Below, one piece after another: positions 24,511-32,883 of a DNA stretch of 64,000 nucleotides. The stretch lies in contig NZ_AXAY01000014.1 of NCBI RefSeq assembly GCF_000473045.1, positions 124,192 to 188,191 on the forward strand. The letters run 5' to 3'. The stretch's first letter is position 1, and the number at the start of each line of letters is the position of its first letter. Source of the stretch: Bradyrhizobium sp. WSM3983 (GTDB lineage Bacteria > Pseudomonadota > Alphaproteobacteria > Rhizobiales > Xanthobacteraceae). Made by a program: the position numbers and the translations under genes. The notes under the pieces are model-generated. The model saw only the letters and a list, made by a program, of their open reading frames with translations. It made no database searches and was not told the origin of the DNA.

Positions 24511-25854
24511 TTACTTCTGCCGCCTGAAATACCGCTTGCAGCGCTGCTCGGCTTCTGCGGCGGCGGCCTCCGGCGTGGCCGCGCCGGTGGCAACGGACGC
24601 GAACATCTGGATCAACACGTAGTCGGCGCTGACAGCGCCGGTCGCGGTCGAGATCGGGCCCGCATAGCCGTCGTAATAGGTGCTGTTCATGGTGTCTTTG
24701 AAGATCTTGACCTTGGGATCCTGCGACCACACGGCGGCCTCGGCGTAAGCCGCGAGCGGCTGCGCCCAATAGCCGGAGTTGGCGTTGAGCCACGGCTCGT
24801 ACTGGTCCTTTTCCAGCATAAATTGCAGGAAGGCTTTTGCGGCGTTGGGATACTGGCTGTGCTTGAACACCATGGCATTCAGCGTCAGCCCCGCCATCGG
24901 CGAGACCTTGGCCACGCCCTTCGGCAGCAATTGATGCTCACTGTCGTCGGCGATTGGCTTGGTTGCCGGATCGTTCTTCAGTGAGAAATACAGCGAGACG
25001 CCGTTGGCGGTCAGCGCAATCTCCTGCGCGGCATAGGCGCGGTTGTTGCTGACGTCGTTCCACGACGTCGTGCCGGCGATGAAGGTCGGGTAGAGCTGCT
25101 TGACCCAGTTCAGCGCCGCGATCGTTTCCTTGCTGTTGATGGTGACGTTGCCTTCCTCATCCAGCAGGGCCGCGTTGTGCGACCACAGTGCCCAGCTCGC
25201 AAAGCCGTTGCCGTCGCCCTTGGCGTTGCCGAGCGCGAAGCCCGCCGGCTTGCCGGCCTTTTGAAGCTTCTGGCAGAGGTCGAGGATGCCGGCATGATCT
25301 TCCGGCACCTTGTCGAAGCCGACCGATTGCAGGATCGACTTGCGGTAGATCAGGGGACCGGCGGTCGCGCCGAACGGCAGGCCGATCCAGGTGTCGCTCT
25401 TGTTCTTCTTGCCGTAGCGCTGCGCCAGCGGCAACCAGCCGCCATAACGCTTGCCGACATAGTCGGCGACGTCGGTCAGCTCGATCAGCTTGTCGATGTA
25501 GATATGCGGCGCATCGGAGAAGCCGATGATGATGTCGGGGCCGGCGCCGGAATTGGCGGTGACGGCGGTCTGCTGGTTGATGTCTTCCCAGCCAACGAAA
25601 TCGACCTTGACCTCGACACCGGTCTCCTTGGTGAACTTGGCCGCATTGGCGCGGAACACGTCCTCGTCGGCCTGGACAAAGCGCACTGGCCGCAGCATGC
25701 GGAGCGTTGCGCCCTTCTCGATCGGCAGTTTCGGCGCGGGGACGTCGGCGGCCTTGATCGCGGATTGAGCGTGCGCTGCAACACCAGTGGCAGCGACCGT
25801 TGCAGCGGACAGGCCCAGCGCCAAGGCATCACGACGTGTGATGTCGTTCCTCAT
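24511..25854 (-). CDS. ABC transporter sugar-binding protein (second operon)
   Basis: A 447-aa family-1 binding protein, exported by Tat: TRRDALALGLSAATVAATGVA carries the twin arginine at residues 7-8. The mature part shows TLRMLRPVRFVQADEDVFRAN, then FTKETGVEVKVDFVGWEDIN and GPDIIIGFSDAPHIY, the usual ligand-cleft strands. AGGGAGGAACTG precedes the ATG. Permease genes follow across a repeat, and a 2-hydroxyacid dehydrogenase gene precedes by 99 bases on the same strand. That hints at uptake of a sugar acid or polyol derivative, but this is inference. Confidence 0.88.
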   Translation of the reverse strand: MRNDITRRDALALGLSAATVAATGVAAHAQSAIKAADVPAPKLPIEKGATLRMLRPVRFVQADEDVFRANAAKFTKETGVEVKVDFVGWEDINQQTAVTANSGAGPDIIIGFSDAPHIYIDKLIELTDVADYVGKRYGGWLPLAQRYGKKNKSDTWIGLPFGATAGPLIYRKSILQSVGFDKVPEDHAGILDLCQKLQKAGKPAGFALGNAKGDGNGFASWALWSHNAALLDEEGNVTINSKETIAALNWVKQLYPTFIAGTTSWNDVSNNRAYAAQEIALTANGVSLYFSLKNDPATKPIADDSEHQLLPKGVAKVSPMAGLTLNAMVFKHSQYPNAAKAFLQFMLEKDQYEPWLNANSGYWAQPLAAYAEAAVWSQDPKVKIFKDTMNSTYYDGYAGPISTATGAVSADYVLIQMFASVATGAATPEAAAAEAEQRCKRYFRRQK

Positions 25855-25953
25855 CAGTTCCTCCCTATGATGTCTCCCTTCCCGGCGTTGATCGCCAGTG
25901 AAGGGCCGTTTCGTTCTTTTGCCGGTCTTTCGGCGCGCTTTGCGCCGGCCGCC

Positions 25954-26997
25954 TTAGCTGTTCGGGCCGCGGTCCATGCTGACGGGCTGCCAGCGGCGGA
26001 GCGCGGTGTCTTGCAGCACCGACGGGTTCACGCAGCTTACCGGCCACATGCCCTGGAGCACCAGTGACAATTCGTAGCCCACCCGGCGCTTGCGCGCCTC
26101 GTCGAACCGTGCCGAGGCCGAGGCGACATGGGCGGTCAGGGTCACGTTCTCCATGCTCAGGATGGGGTTGTTGTGCGACGGCGGTTCCTTCTCCAGCACG
26201 TCGAGCGCGGCGTGCGCGATCCAGCCCTCCTGCAGCGCCTTGATCAGGCTCTCCTCATCGACCGTGGCGCCGCGCCCGGTATTGATGAAGATCGAACCCT
26301 TCTTCATCTGCCGAAAATGCTTCTCGGTCAGCATGTGGTGCACTTCGGGCCGGGCAGGCGCGTGCATCGAGACGAAGTCGGATTGCGACAGCACCTCGTT
26401 CAGCGTCGCCGGGATAACGCCGTGGTCCCACATCAGGGTTTCCTGGATGAAGGGATCGTAGGCCATCATGCGCAGGCCGAAGGGTGCCGCGCGCTTCGCA
26501 ACCGCACGCGCGACGCGGCCGAACGAGATGAAGCCGAGCGTCTGGCCCATCAGCCGCGGGACCTTGAGCAGCGCCGGCCGGCCCTCGGCCCAGCGCCCGG
26601 TGCGCACCATCTTGTCCTGCTCGATCAGCCGGCGAAAGCCGGCGAGCAGCAGCGTCATGGCGTGGTCAGCGACCTCTTCGATGAAGGTGTCGGGGATGTT
26701 GGTGACGGGAATGCCGCGGGCCGTCGCGGCTTTGATGTCGACGCTGTCGACGCCGACCGAGCCGAGCGTGATGACCTTGCAGCTCTCTAGGCTGTCGATG
26801 ATCGATTTGGTGATCGGGATGCCCTTGGCGTAGATCGCGTCGGCATTCTTCGCGGCGGCGATGAACTCCGCCTCGTTGGCCGGCGCCTCGATGATCTCGG
26901 CATCGATCGGATCGAGCGCCTCGCGCTCGTAGGAGTAATCGCTGCCCGCGACCGTGAAGCTCGCGCCCTTTGGCGTCACCACCCTGTATTTCGGCAT
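25954..26997 (-). CDS. D-isomer-specific 2-hydroxyacid dehydrogenase
   Basis: A 347-aa NAD(P)-dependent oxidoreductase of the D-2-hydroxyacid/phosphoglycerate dehydrogenase family. The catalytic triad is present: Arg in LGSVGVDSVD/INTGRGATVDE regions, Glu in LDVLEKEPP and His in TLTAHVASAS. The nucleotide-binding loop is unusual: LGFISFGRVARAV reads S-x-G-x-x-A where GxGxxG is typical. GGGAG lies 6 bases before ATG 26997. It is first in line with the second ABC operon, so it may oxidise the imported compound or a product of it. Substrate not predictable. Confidence 0.83.
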   Translation of the reverse strand: MPKYRVVTPKGASFTVAGSDYSYEREALDPIDAEIIEAPANEAEFIAAAKNADAIYAKGIPITKSIIDSLESCKVITLGSVGVDSVDIKAATARGIPVTNIPDTFIEEVADHAMTLLLAGFRRLIEQDKMVRTGRWAEGRPALLKVPRLMGQTLGFISFGRVARAVAKRAAPFGLRMMAYDPFIQETLMWDHGVIPATLNEVLSQSDFVSMHAPARPEVHHMLTEKHFRQMKKGSIFINTGRGATVDEESLIKALQEGWIAHAALDVLEKEPPSHNNPILSMENVTLTAHVASASARFDEARKRRVGYELSLVLQGMWPVSCVNPSVLQDTALRRWQPVSMDRGPNS

Positions 26998-27201
26998 TTC
27001 CTGCTCCCGATTTGGTTTGTCGGTTCTTGTTGTGACCCGCACCTTTGGGCGGGCCTTTGCGTCTTTTACGCGAAATCGGCCCAGTCGCGTACAATTCCCG
27101 GTTGTTGCTGTCGTGATTATTTGCCGGTTTCCCCGTCATCGTACGGGCTTCTACGGAGGCGTGTAAGTAACTTGCTAAGGGGTCTCACACTAAAAGTTGA
27201 T

Positions 27202-27219
27202 TCAATTGCGATCAATTGA
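27202..27219. promoter_or_regulatory. Palindrome upstream of the chemoreceptor gene
   Basis: TCAATTG-CGAT-CAATTGA is a perfect 7-bp dyad, 39 bases before the chemoreceptor start, in an otherwise unremarkable 260-base gap. It resembles an operator for a dimeric regulator. The spacing is wrong for a FixK/FNR box (4 rather than 6 between half sites). Confidence 0.4.
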
Positions 27220-27258
27220 CTCGCGCGCCCGCATCCCCTTTTCCCCGGAGCCCACCCC

Positions 27259-28944
27259 GTGAAGTTGAGCAATCTGAAGATCGCCTCCAAGCTTGGCATC
27301 CTTGTCGGCGTCACCTTGGTCGGCCTGTGCGTCGCCGGATTTCTCGCCGGATATCTGATGAAGCGCGAGATGGTGAACGCACGCATCGATCAAGCCAAGT
27401 CGGTCGTCGATCTTGGCCGCAATTTCGCAGCCGCGCTGAAGAAGCGCGTCGATGCGGGCGAGCTCACGAAAGACGCGGCCCTGGCCGAGCTTCGCCGTTA
27501 TGGCAATGCGATGACCTACGACAACGGCTCGGGCTATCTGTTCGGTACGTCCTACGACGGTATCACCCAGCTCGCGCCCGATCCGAAGCAGATCGGCGCC
27601 AATCGCATGGACGTCGTGACCAATGGCCGCAAGCTGTCGGTCGAGCTGATGGACGGCGTCAAGGCCAACGGCTCGATCCTGCTTTATTATGAATATGTGA
27701 AGCCCGGCCAGGACACGCCGATCCGCAAGATCGGTTATGCCGTGGCCGTCCCCGGCTTCGACATGTATCTCGGCACCGGCGCCTATCTCGACGACATCGA
27801 CGCCAAGATGGGCCCGGTCTTCTGGTCGCTTGGCCTTGCGATGCTCGCCATCGTCATCGTGGCCGGCGGTGTGGCCTGGATGATCAGCCGTAGCATCAGC
27901 CGTCCGCTGGCGCTGCTCGGTGCCCGCATGAAAGATCTCGCCAGCGGCAAGCTCGAGGGCGAGATCCCCGGCGTTGGCCGCGGCGACGAGGTCGGCGCCA
28001 TGGCTGCAACCGTCCAGATCTTCAAGGACAACGCGGTCCGCATCCGCGACCTCGAGCGGACCGAGGCCGATGCCAAGGAACGCGCCGCGGCGGAACGTCG
28101 CAGCGCGATGGAGGGCATCGCCAGCGACTTCGAACGCAGCGTCAACGGCATCGTCCGCTCGGTCTCCTCGGCCGCGACGGGCATGCAGGCCACGGCGCAG
28201 TCGATGACCGCGACCGCCAGCGACGCCAGCTCACGTGCCGCCACCGTCGGCGCGGCCTCGCAGAGGGCGTCGGGCAATGTCGGCACGGTTGCGGCTGCCG
28301 CCGAAGAGCTGTCGAGCTCGGTTGCGGAAATCTCCCGCCAGGTGACGCGCTCGACCGAAGTGGCGAGCCGCGCCGTCAGCGACGCCGAGCGTACCAACGC
28401 CACGGTGCAGGAGCTCTCGACCGGCGCCGAGAAGATCGGCGAGGTGGTCAAGCTCATTCATTCGATCGCGGCGCAGACCAATCTGCTCGCGCTCAACGCA
28501 ACCATCGAGGCGGCGCGCGCCGGCGAATCCGGCCGCGGCTTCGCCGTCGTCGCCTCCGAGGTCAAGGCGCTGGCCAACCAGACCGCCAAGGCCACCGAGG
28601 AAATCTCCGCCCAGGTCGCGGCGATGCAGACCTCGACCAGCGATGCGGTCGCAGCGATCGGCGGCATCACCCAGACCATCGCCGAGATGAGCGAGATCAC
28701 CGCCGGCATTTCGACCTCGATCGAGCAGCAGGGCGAGGCCACCCGCGAGATCGCCCGCAACATCCAGTCGGTCGCGGCCGGTTCGAGCGAGATCAACGCC
28801 CATATCGGCAGCGTCACCTCGGCCGCGGAAGCGACCGGTACCGCGGCCGGCGACGTGCTGACCAACGCCCGCGAGCTGGACAACCAGTCCGGCGCGCTGC
28901 GCAGCGCGGTGGACGGCTTCCTCGCCAAGGTCCGCGCGGCGTAA
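27259..28944 (+). CDS. Methyl-accepting chemotaxis protein with a single Cache domain
   Basis: A 561-aa transmembrane receptor. First helix LGILVGVTLVGLCVAGFLAGY (about 13-33); a periplasmic single Cache domain (MTYDNGSGYLFGTSYDG to the GTGAYLDDID end, about 35-185); a second helix FWSLGLAMLAIVIVAGGVAW (about 190-210); a HAMP linker; and a long signalling coiled coil whose tip IAAQTNLLALNATIEAARAG is the CheA/CheW contact. There is no C-terminal CheR-tether pentapeptide. The start is GTG, with GGAG nine bases before. Single Cache domains of this kind often bind small carboxylates. It stands alone; a palindrome lies just upstream. Confidence 0.93.
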   Translation: MKLSNLKIASKLGILVGVTLVGLCVAGFLAGYLMKREMVNARIDQAKSVVDLGRNFAAALKKRVDAGELTKDAALAELRRYGNAMTYDNGSGYLFGTSYDGITQLAPDPKQIGANRMDVVTNGRKLSVELMDGVKANGSILLYYEYVKPGQDTPIRKIGYAVAVPGFDMYLGTGAYLDDIDAKMGPVFWSLGLAMLAIVIVAGGVAWMISRSISRPLALLGARMKDLASGKLEGEIPGVGRGDEVGAMAATVQIFKDNAVRIRDLERTEADAKERAAAERRSAMEGIASDFERSVNGIVRSVSSAATGMQATAQSMTATASDASSRAATVGAASQRASGNVGTVAAAAEELSSSVAEISRQVTRSTEVASRAVSDAERTNATVQELSTGAEKIGEVVKLIHSIAAQTNLLALNATIEAARAGESGRGFAVVASEVKALANQTAKATEEISAQVAAMQTSTSDAVAAIGGITQTIAEMSEITAGISTSIEQQGEATREIARNIQSVAAGSSEINAHIGSVTSAAEATGTAAGDVLTNARELDNQSGALRSAVDGFLAKVRAA

Positions 28945-28961
28945 GTTTTCGCGTTGAATTC

Positions 28962-29110
28962 GTAGAGTGGGCAAAGACGCGAAGCGTCGTGCCCGCCTTT
29001 TCTCTCGACTGTCATGCCCCGCGCAGGCGGGGCATCCAGTACGCCGCGGCCTCTCGATTCAAGCACTGGCGTCTCTGGAATACTGGATCGTCCGCCTTCG
29101 CGGACGATGA
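28962..29110. repeat. Two adjoining palindromic repeats
   Basis: First a shortened GTAGAGTGGGCAAAGACGCG...CGTCGTGCCCGCC element (28962-28997), a relative of the repeat at 10968. Then a GTCATGCCCCGCG-type element (29011-29110) whose first 30 or so bases nearly equal those at 20967. It ends in a GTCCGC/GCGGAC hairpin. They fill the gap between convergent genes. Confidence 0.75.
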
Positions 29111-29119
29111 AAGCAAACC

Positions 29120-30097
29120 CTACTGCTTCTCGATCCTCGCGTCCCGGATCAGCCGCTCCCACAGCACGAGCTGCTCGTTCACGAACGTGCCGAGCTCCTC
29201 CGGCGTGCCGGAGAAGGCGTCCATGCCGAGCGTGGCAAGCTGGGCCTTGATCTCAGGCTTCTCGACGATCTTGCGGATTTCGGCGTTGAGCCGCGTCACG
29301 ATCTCCTTCGGCATGCCGGCCGGGCCGAAATAGCCCTGCCATGACGAGATGTCGAAATCAGGCACGCTAGCCTCCTGCATCGAGGGGAGGCTGGGGATCA
29401 GCGGCGTGCGGTCCTTGGTGGTGACGGCGAGCGCCCGCAGCGCGTTGCCCTGGACATGCGGCAGTCCGGTCAGGATGTCGACGAACATCATCGAGACGCG
29501 GCCGCCCATGACGTCGTTGAGCGCCGGCGGCGAGCTCTTGTAGGGCACGTGCAAGAGGTCGAGCCCGGCATTGTGCGCGAAGGTCGCGCCCGACACGATC
29601 GCCGAGGACGAGCCCGAGGCGTAGCTGAGCTTGCCCGGATTGGCCTTGCCGTAGGCGACGAGCTCGGCGACGGTCTTGGCCGGCACGTCCGGGTGGATCA
29701 CCAGCATGAAGGGCAGATCGCCGGTGCGCGCGATCGGGGTGAAATCCTTCACCGGATCGTAGGTCAGGCTCTTGAGCAGATAGGGATTGGCGGAATGCGT
29801 AGTGTTGGTCGTCACCAGCAGTGTGTAGCCGTCGGGCGCCGAGCGCGCGACATAGGTCGCCGCGATCATGCCGTTGGCACCCGCCTTGTTCTCGATGACG
29901 ATGCCGACGCCGAGCGCCTGCGACAAATGCTGCGAGATCAGCCGCGTCGTGGTGTCGGTGCCGCTGCCGGCCGCAAACGGCAGCACCAGCGTGATGTTGC
30001 GGCTCGGCCAATTATCGGCCTGCGCGGCGGATGCGGCAGCGAGACAAAGCGCGGCGGCGCCGGCGGTGCGCAAAACGCGCATGAGCGATGACAGCAT
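29120..30097 (-). CDS. Tripartite tricarboxylate transporter binding protein (TctC/Bug family)
   Basis: A 325-aa periplasmic binding protein of the Bug family. Signal peptide with core TAGAAALCLAAASAAQAD; then WPSRNITLVLPFAAGSGTDT, the first strand and loop that grips a carboxylate, the GANGMIAATYVARSAPDGYT signature, and SWQGYFGPAGMPKEIV near the end. The family feeds TctAB permeases or acts as a sensor partner. No tctA or tctB gene is near, so it is one of the orphan Bug proteins that are numerous in such genomes. GAGGGA precedes the ATG at a rather long 11 bases; a start six codons later is possible. Confidence 0.9.
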   Translation of the reverse strand: MLSSLMRVLRTAGAAALCLAAASAAQADNWPSRNITLVLPFAAGSGTDTTTRLISQHLSQALGVGIVIENKAGANGMIAATYVARSAPDGYTLLVTTNTTHSANPYLLKSLTYDPVKDFTPIARTGDLPFMLVIHPDVPAKTVAELVAYGKANPGKLSYASGSSSAIVSGATFAHNAGLDLLHVPYKSSPPALNDVMGGRVSMMFVDILTGLPHVQGNALRALAVTTKDRTPLIPSLPSMQEASVPDFDISSWQGYFGPAGMPKEIVTRLNAEIRKIVEKPEIKAQLATLGMDAFSGTPEELGTFVNEQLVLWERLIRDARIEKQ

Positions 30098-30195
30098 GTT
30101 TGGACGTTCCCTCTTTTTTCGTTGGCGGGGAACCTAACCGGTCCACATCGAAACCGGAAGACGGCAGCTGCGCGCACCACGTCCGCAGCGCGGAA

Positions 30196-31131
30196 TTACT
30201 TGACCGCGGCGCCCTGTCGCGAGGCGATCACGACGCCGGCGAGCACCAGCGCGTAGCCTATCAGGTGGAACGGCTGGAGCTTTTCGCCGAGCAGCAGGAT
30301 CGCCATCGCAGAGCCGAACACCGGCACCAGATGGAAGAACGGCGCGGCGCGGTTCGGCCCGATCAGCGCGACGCCGCGGTTGAAGAACAGATAGGCGAGC
30401 GTCGAGGGGAAGATCAGGATGTAGCTGAGCGTCAGCAGCGTCACGGTGTCGAATTGCATGACATTGCCGGACCACGCCTCCCAGACGGCCGTCGGCAGCA
30501 GCATCATGGCGCCGCAGCAGGTGGTGAAGGACAGAAACGACAGCTGATGAACCTTCGGCCGGCGCGGGATGAAGGCGGAGTAGATCCCGAACGCCACCAG
30601 CGAGGAGGCGAACATGATGTCGCCCCTGTTGAACGAGATGCTCGCCAGAGCCGCGAGATCACCGCGCAGGATGATGATCAGCACGCCGAGCAGCGAGATC
30701 GCGATGCCGGCGAGCTGCCCGCCGGTCAGCCGCACGCCGAACAGCACCAGCGACCACAGCGCCACGAACAGCGGTCCGGCCGACTGGATCAGCAGCGCGT
30801 TCAACGCCTCGGTATATTGTAGCGCCCAGTACGAGATCGCGTTGTTGAAGGCAAAGCCGACCAGCGACAGGAACAGCATCAGCGGCAGGCTTTTGCGCAA
30901 CGCCGGCCAGTCGCGCTTCAGATGCGGCCAGGAAAATGGCAGCAGGATCAGGAACACGCCGAACCAGCGGATCGTGGTCACCGTCAGCGGCGGCACATGC
31001 GCGCCGACATGGCGTGCGAGCACGATATTGCCGGCCCAGAACAGCGAGCTCAGGCTGAGCAGCAGATAAGGCTGGTTGTTGAGCCAACTGACCGGATTGG
31101 CGGCCTTTGGCGCGGGTGAAGCAATCGTCAT
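30196..31131 (-). CDS. DMT-superfamily (EamA) transporter, copy 1
   Basis: A 311-aa inner-membrane protein with two EamA repeats, ten predicted helices in all. Typical sites: WAGNIVLARHVG in helix 1, YTEALNALLIQSAGPLFVAL at the end of repeat 1, and NRGVALIGPNRAAPFFHLVP with GEKLQPFHLIGYALVLAGV in repeat 2. Such proteins export metabolites or amino acids; substrate unknown. It is clearly a paralogue of the gene at 31809: both share NQPYLLL, the AAPFFH core and the C-terminal helix. Start at 31131 was chosen by aligning the two N termini; no strong ribosome site is seen. Confidence 0.88.
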   Translation of the reverse strand: MTIASPAPKAANPVSWLNNQPYLLLSLSSLFWAGNIVLARHVGAHVPPLTVTTIRWFGVFLILLPFSWPHLKRDWPALRKSLPLMLFLSLVGFAFNNAISYWALQYTEALNALLIQSAGPLFVALWSLVLFGVRLTGGQLAGIAISLLGVLIIILRGDLAALASISFNRGDIMFASSLVAFGIYSAFIPRRPKVHQLSFLSFTTCCGAMMLLPTAVWEAWSGNVMQFDTVTLLTLSYILIFPSTLAYLFFNRGVALIGPNRAAPFFHLVPVFGSAMAILLLGEKLQPFHLIGYALVLAGVVIASRQGAAVK

Positions 31132-31165
31132 TGGCGTTGGATACGAGCTTGCGCCGGATAGCTGT

Positions 31166-31181
31166 CGTGACACAAGTCACG
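31166..31181. promoter_or_regulatory. Short palindrome between divergent DMT and DUF1330 genes
   Basis: CGTGAC-ACAA-GTCACG is a perfect 6-bp dyad 35 bases before the DMT start and 44 before the DUF1330 start. It has the look of an operator shared by the two divergent genes, but no regulator gene is adjacent. Confidence 0.35.
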
Positions 31182-31224
31182 CCACCGCAATGCTACGATG
31201 CAGGCATGACCAGAGGAGGCGTCA

Positions 31225-31626
31225 TTGGCGGTTAATATGTTGAACATTCAGGGCCTCGAAGGGCTCGACCGGCATGCGTCGGTGGTGATGCTGAACCTGA
31301 TGCGCTTTCACGCGCGCTCGCGCGACGGTGATGGCTCGGGCTGGGACGCGTATCTGCGCTACAGCGCGATCACCGTGCCTATGATCAAGGCGCGCGGCGG
31401 CACGCTTCTGTGGACCGGCGAGGCCAAGGCGGTTGCGCTTGGCCCGCATGCTGGCAACGACTGGGATTTCGTCGCGCTGGTCTTCTATCCATCCGTCGCG
31501 GCGTTCCTCGATATGATGACGTCGGAAGCCTACGAGCGCGATGCCGATCCGCATCGCGTCAATGGCTGCGCCGAGCACGTGATCATCGCGACGAGCGAGG
31601 CGTATAGCAAATTCAAGACGAAATAG
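31225..31626 (+). CDS. DUF1330-family protein
   Basis: A 133-aa cytoplasmic protein with a dimeric alpha/beta-barrel (ferredoxin-like) fold of the DUF1330/EthD-like kind. VVMLNLMRFH opens the first strand, GGTLLWTGEAKAVALGP the second, and DFVALVFYPSVAAFLDMMTS the third strand and helix. The function of this group is unknown. The start is a TTG at 31225, supported by AGAGGAGG five bases before it; the ATG at 31237 would be 17 bases away. It sits between two paralogous DMT transporters on the other strand and is divergent from the first. Confidence 0.8.
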   Translation: MAVNMLNIQGLEGLDRHASVVMLNLMRFHARSRDGDGSGWDAYLRYSAITVPMIKARGGTLLWTGEAKAVALGPHAGNDWDFVALVFYPSVAAFLDMMTSEAYERDADPHRVNGCAEHVIIATSEAYSKFKTK

Positions 31627-31657
31627 CGCTGTGTTGCGGCTCGCCCGGCGCGCGATT

Positions 31658-31805
31658 TTCCCCTCTCCCCTTGTGGGTGAGGGTGGCTCGCCGCGTAGCG
31701 GCGAGACGGGGTTGTCTCCGCGAGTCCTACCTTCATTTGGACGCGCGGAGAGACACCCCTCATCCGGCGCTTCGCGCCACCTTCCCCCACAAGGTGAGAA
31801 GGAAG
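31658..31805. repeat. Long palindromic repeat (CCCCTCTCCCCTTGTGGG type)
   Basis: CCTTGTGGGTGAGGGTGGC near the left end is mirrored by GCCACCTTCCCCCACAAGG near the right. Inside is a CTCGCCGC-GTA-GCGGCGAG hairpin and a GGCGC-TTC-GCGCC hairpin. A common dispersed element of this group; it separates the convergent DUF1330 and second DMT genes. Confidence 0.75.
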
Positions 31806-31808
31806 AGG

Positions 31809-32741
31809 CTAAGTCGTCTGCTTCCTTGACGCCACGAACACGCCCGACAGCACTAAGGCAAAACCGATGAAGTGGAACGCCTGCGGGTGCTCGCCCAGGA
31901 AGGCCATCGCCATGATCGAGCCGAACACCGGCACGACGTGGAAGAACGGCGCGGCGCGATTGGCGCCGATCAGCCTGACACCGCGGTTGAAGCAGAGATA
32001 GGCAAGCGTCGATGGAAACACCGCGACATAGAACAAAGTGAGCAGGTTTGGCCCGTCGAGCTTCATGACGGGACGCGCCGACAATTCCCAGATCTCCAGC
32101 GGAATGAGGCAGGCCGCACCCGCGCCGAAGGTGAAGGCGAGGAACGACAGGCCGTGGATCGGCGGCCGCTTCAAGGTCAGCACCGAATAGAGCGCAAAGA
32201 TGATCAGCGCGACGATGAAGATCAAATCGCCCTTGTTGAAGGCGATGTTCGACAGCGTGGTGATATCGCCGTGCAGCAGGATGATCAGCACGCCGCACAT
32301 CGAGAGAGCCACGCCGAAGGCTTGCGCCGCGGTGAGGCGGATGCCGAGGATGACCAGCGACCACAGCGCCACGATCAGGGGTGCTGCCGACTGCAACAGC
32401 AGGGTGTTGAGCGCCTGGGTATGCTCCAGCGCCCAGTATTGCAGGGTGTTGAAGGCGCCGATGCCGGTGATCGACAGCACGATCATCAGGCCGAGTTTGT
32501 CGCGGATCGCGGGCCAGTCCTGGGCGAGATGCTTCCAGGCGAACGGCAGCACCAGCAGGAAGGCGAAGGTCCAGCGCAGGAAGGACAGCGTCACCGGTGG
32601 GATGTGGCCGGCGGCGAGCCGCCCCACAACCGCATTGCCGGCCCAGCACAGCGCGGTGATGCCGAGCAGGAGATAAGGCTGGTTGGCAATCCAGTGCTGG
32701 CCGGATGTTTCGGCGCTCGTGGTCTGGCCGGTGGCGGACAT
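31809..32741 (-). CDS. DMT-superfamily (EamA) transporter, copy 2
   Basis: A 310-aa ten-helix transporter, paralogous to the gene at 30196 along its whole length. Shared marks include ANQPYLLLGITALCWAGNAV, HTQALNTLLLQSAAPLIVAL, RGVRLIGANRAAPFFHVVPV and GEHPQAFHFIGFALVLSGV. It is probably an exporter of unknown substrate. The ATG at 32741 is taken from alignment with copy 1; a clear ribosome site is lacking. The two copies flank a DUF1330 gene, so the locus arose by duplication plus insertion, or by a duplication that kept the small gene between. Confidence 0.88.
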   Translation of the reverse strand: MSATGQTTSAETSGQHWIANQPYLLLGITALCWAGNAVVGRLAAGHIPPVTLSFLRWTFAFLLVLPFAWKHLAQDWPAIRDKLGLMIVLSITGIGAFNTLQYWALEHTQALNTLLLQSAAPLIVALWSLVILGIRLTAAQAFGVALSMCGVLIILLHGDITTLSNIAFNKGDLIFIVALIIFALYSVLTLKRPPIHGLSFLAFTFGAGAACLIPLEIWELSARPVMKLDGPNLLTLFYVAVFPSTLAYLCFNRGVRLIGANRAAPFFHVVPVFGSIMAMAFLGEHPQAFHFIGFALVLSGVFVASRKQTT

Positions 32742-32883
32742 TGTGATTGTTATGGCCCCGCGTCGAGTGCGCCAAGAATAACGCCCAGGCCTCCGGCCCG
32801 GCTCTGTCCGGGCCGGTCGAGACCCGGCACCGTTCAAAGACACGGAAACGCGCCCGATATCAATGCCGCGAGGCGCATCGCCA

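Noticed and set aside
27202..27219. FixK/FNR box before the chemoreceptor
   Set aside because: The dyad has 4 bases between half sites and the wrong core; it is not TTG(A/C)-N6-(T/G)CAA.
31222..32775. 517-codon - strand frame over the second DMT gene and the DUF1330 region
   Set aside because: It is out of frame with the DMT transporter, is Arg/His-rich, and runs through a palindromic repeat. It is a shadow of GC-rich coding sequence.
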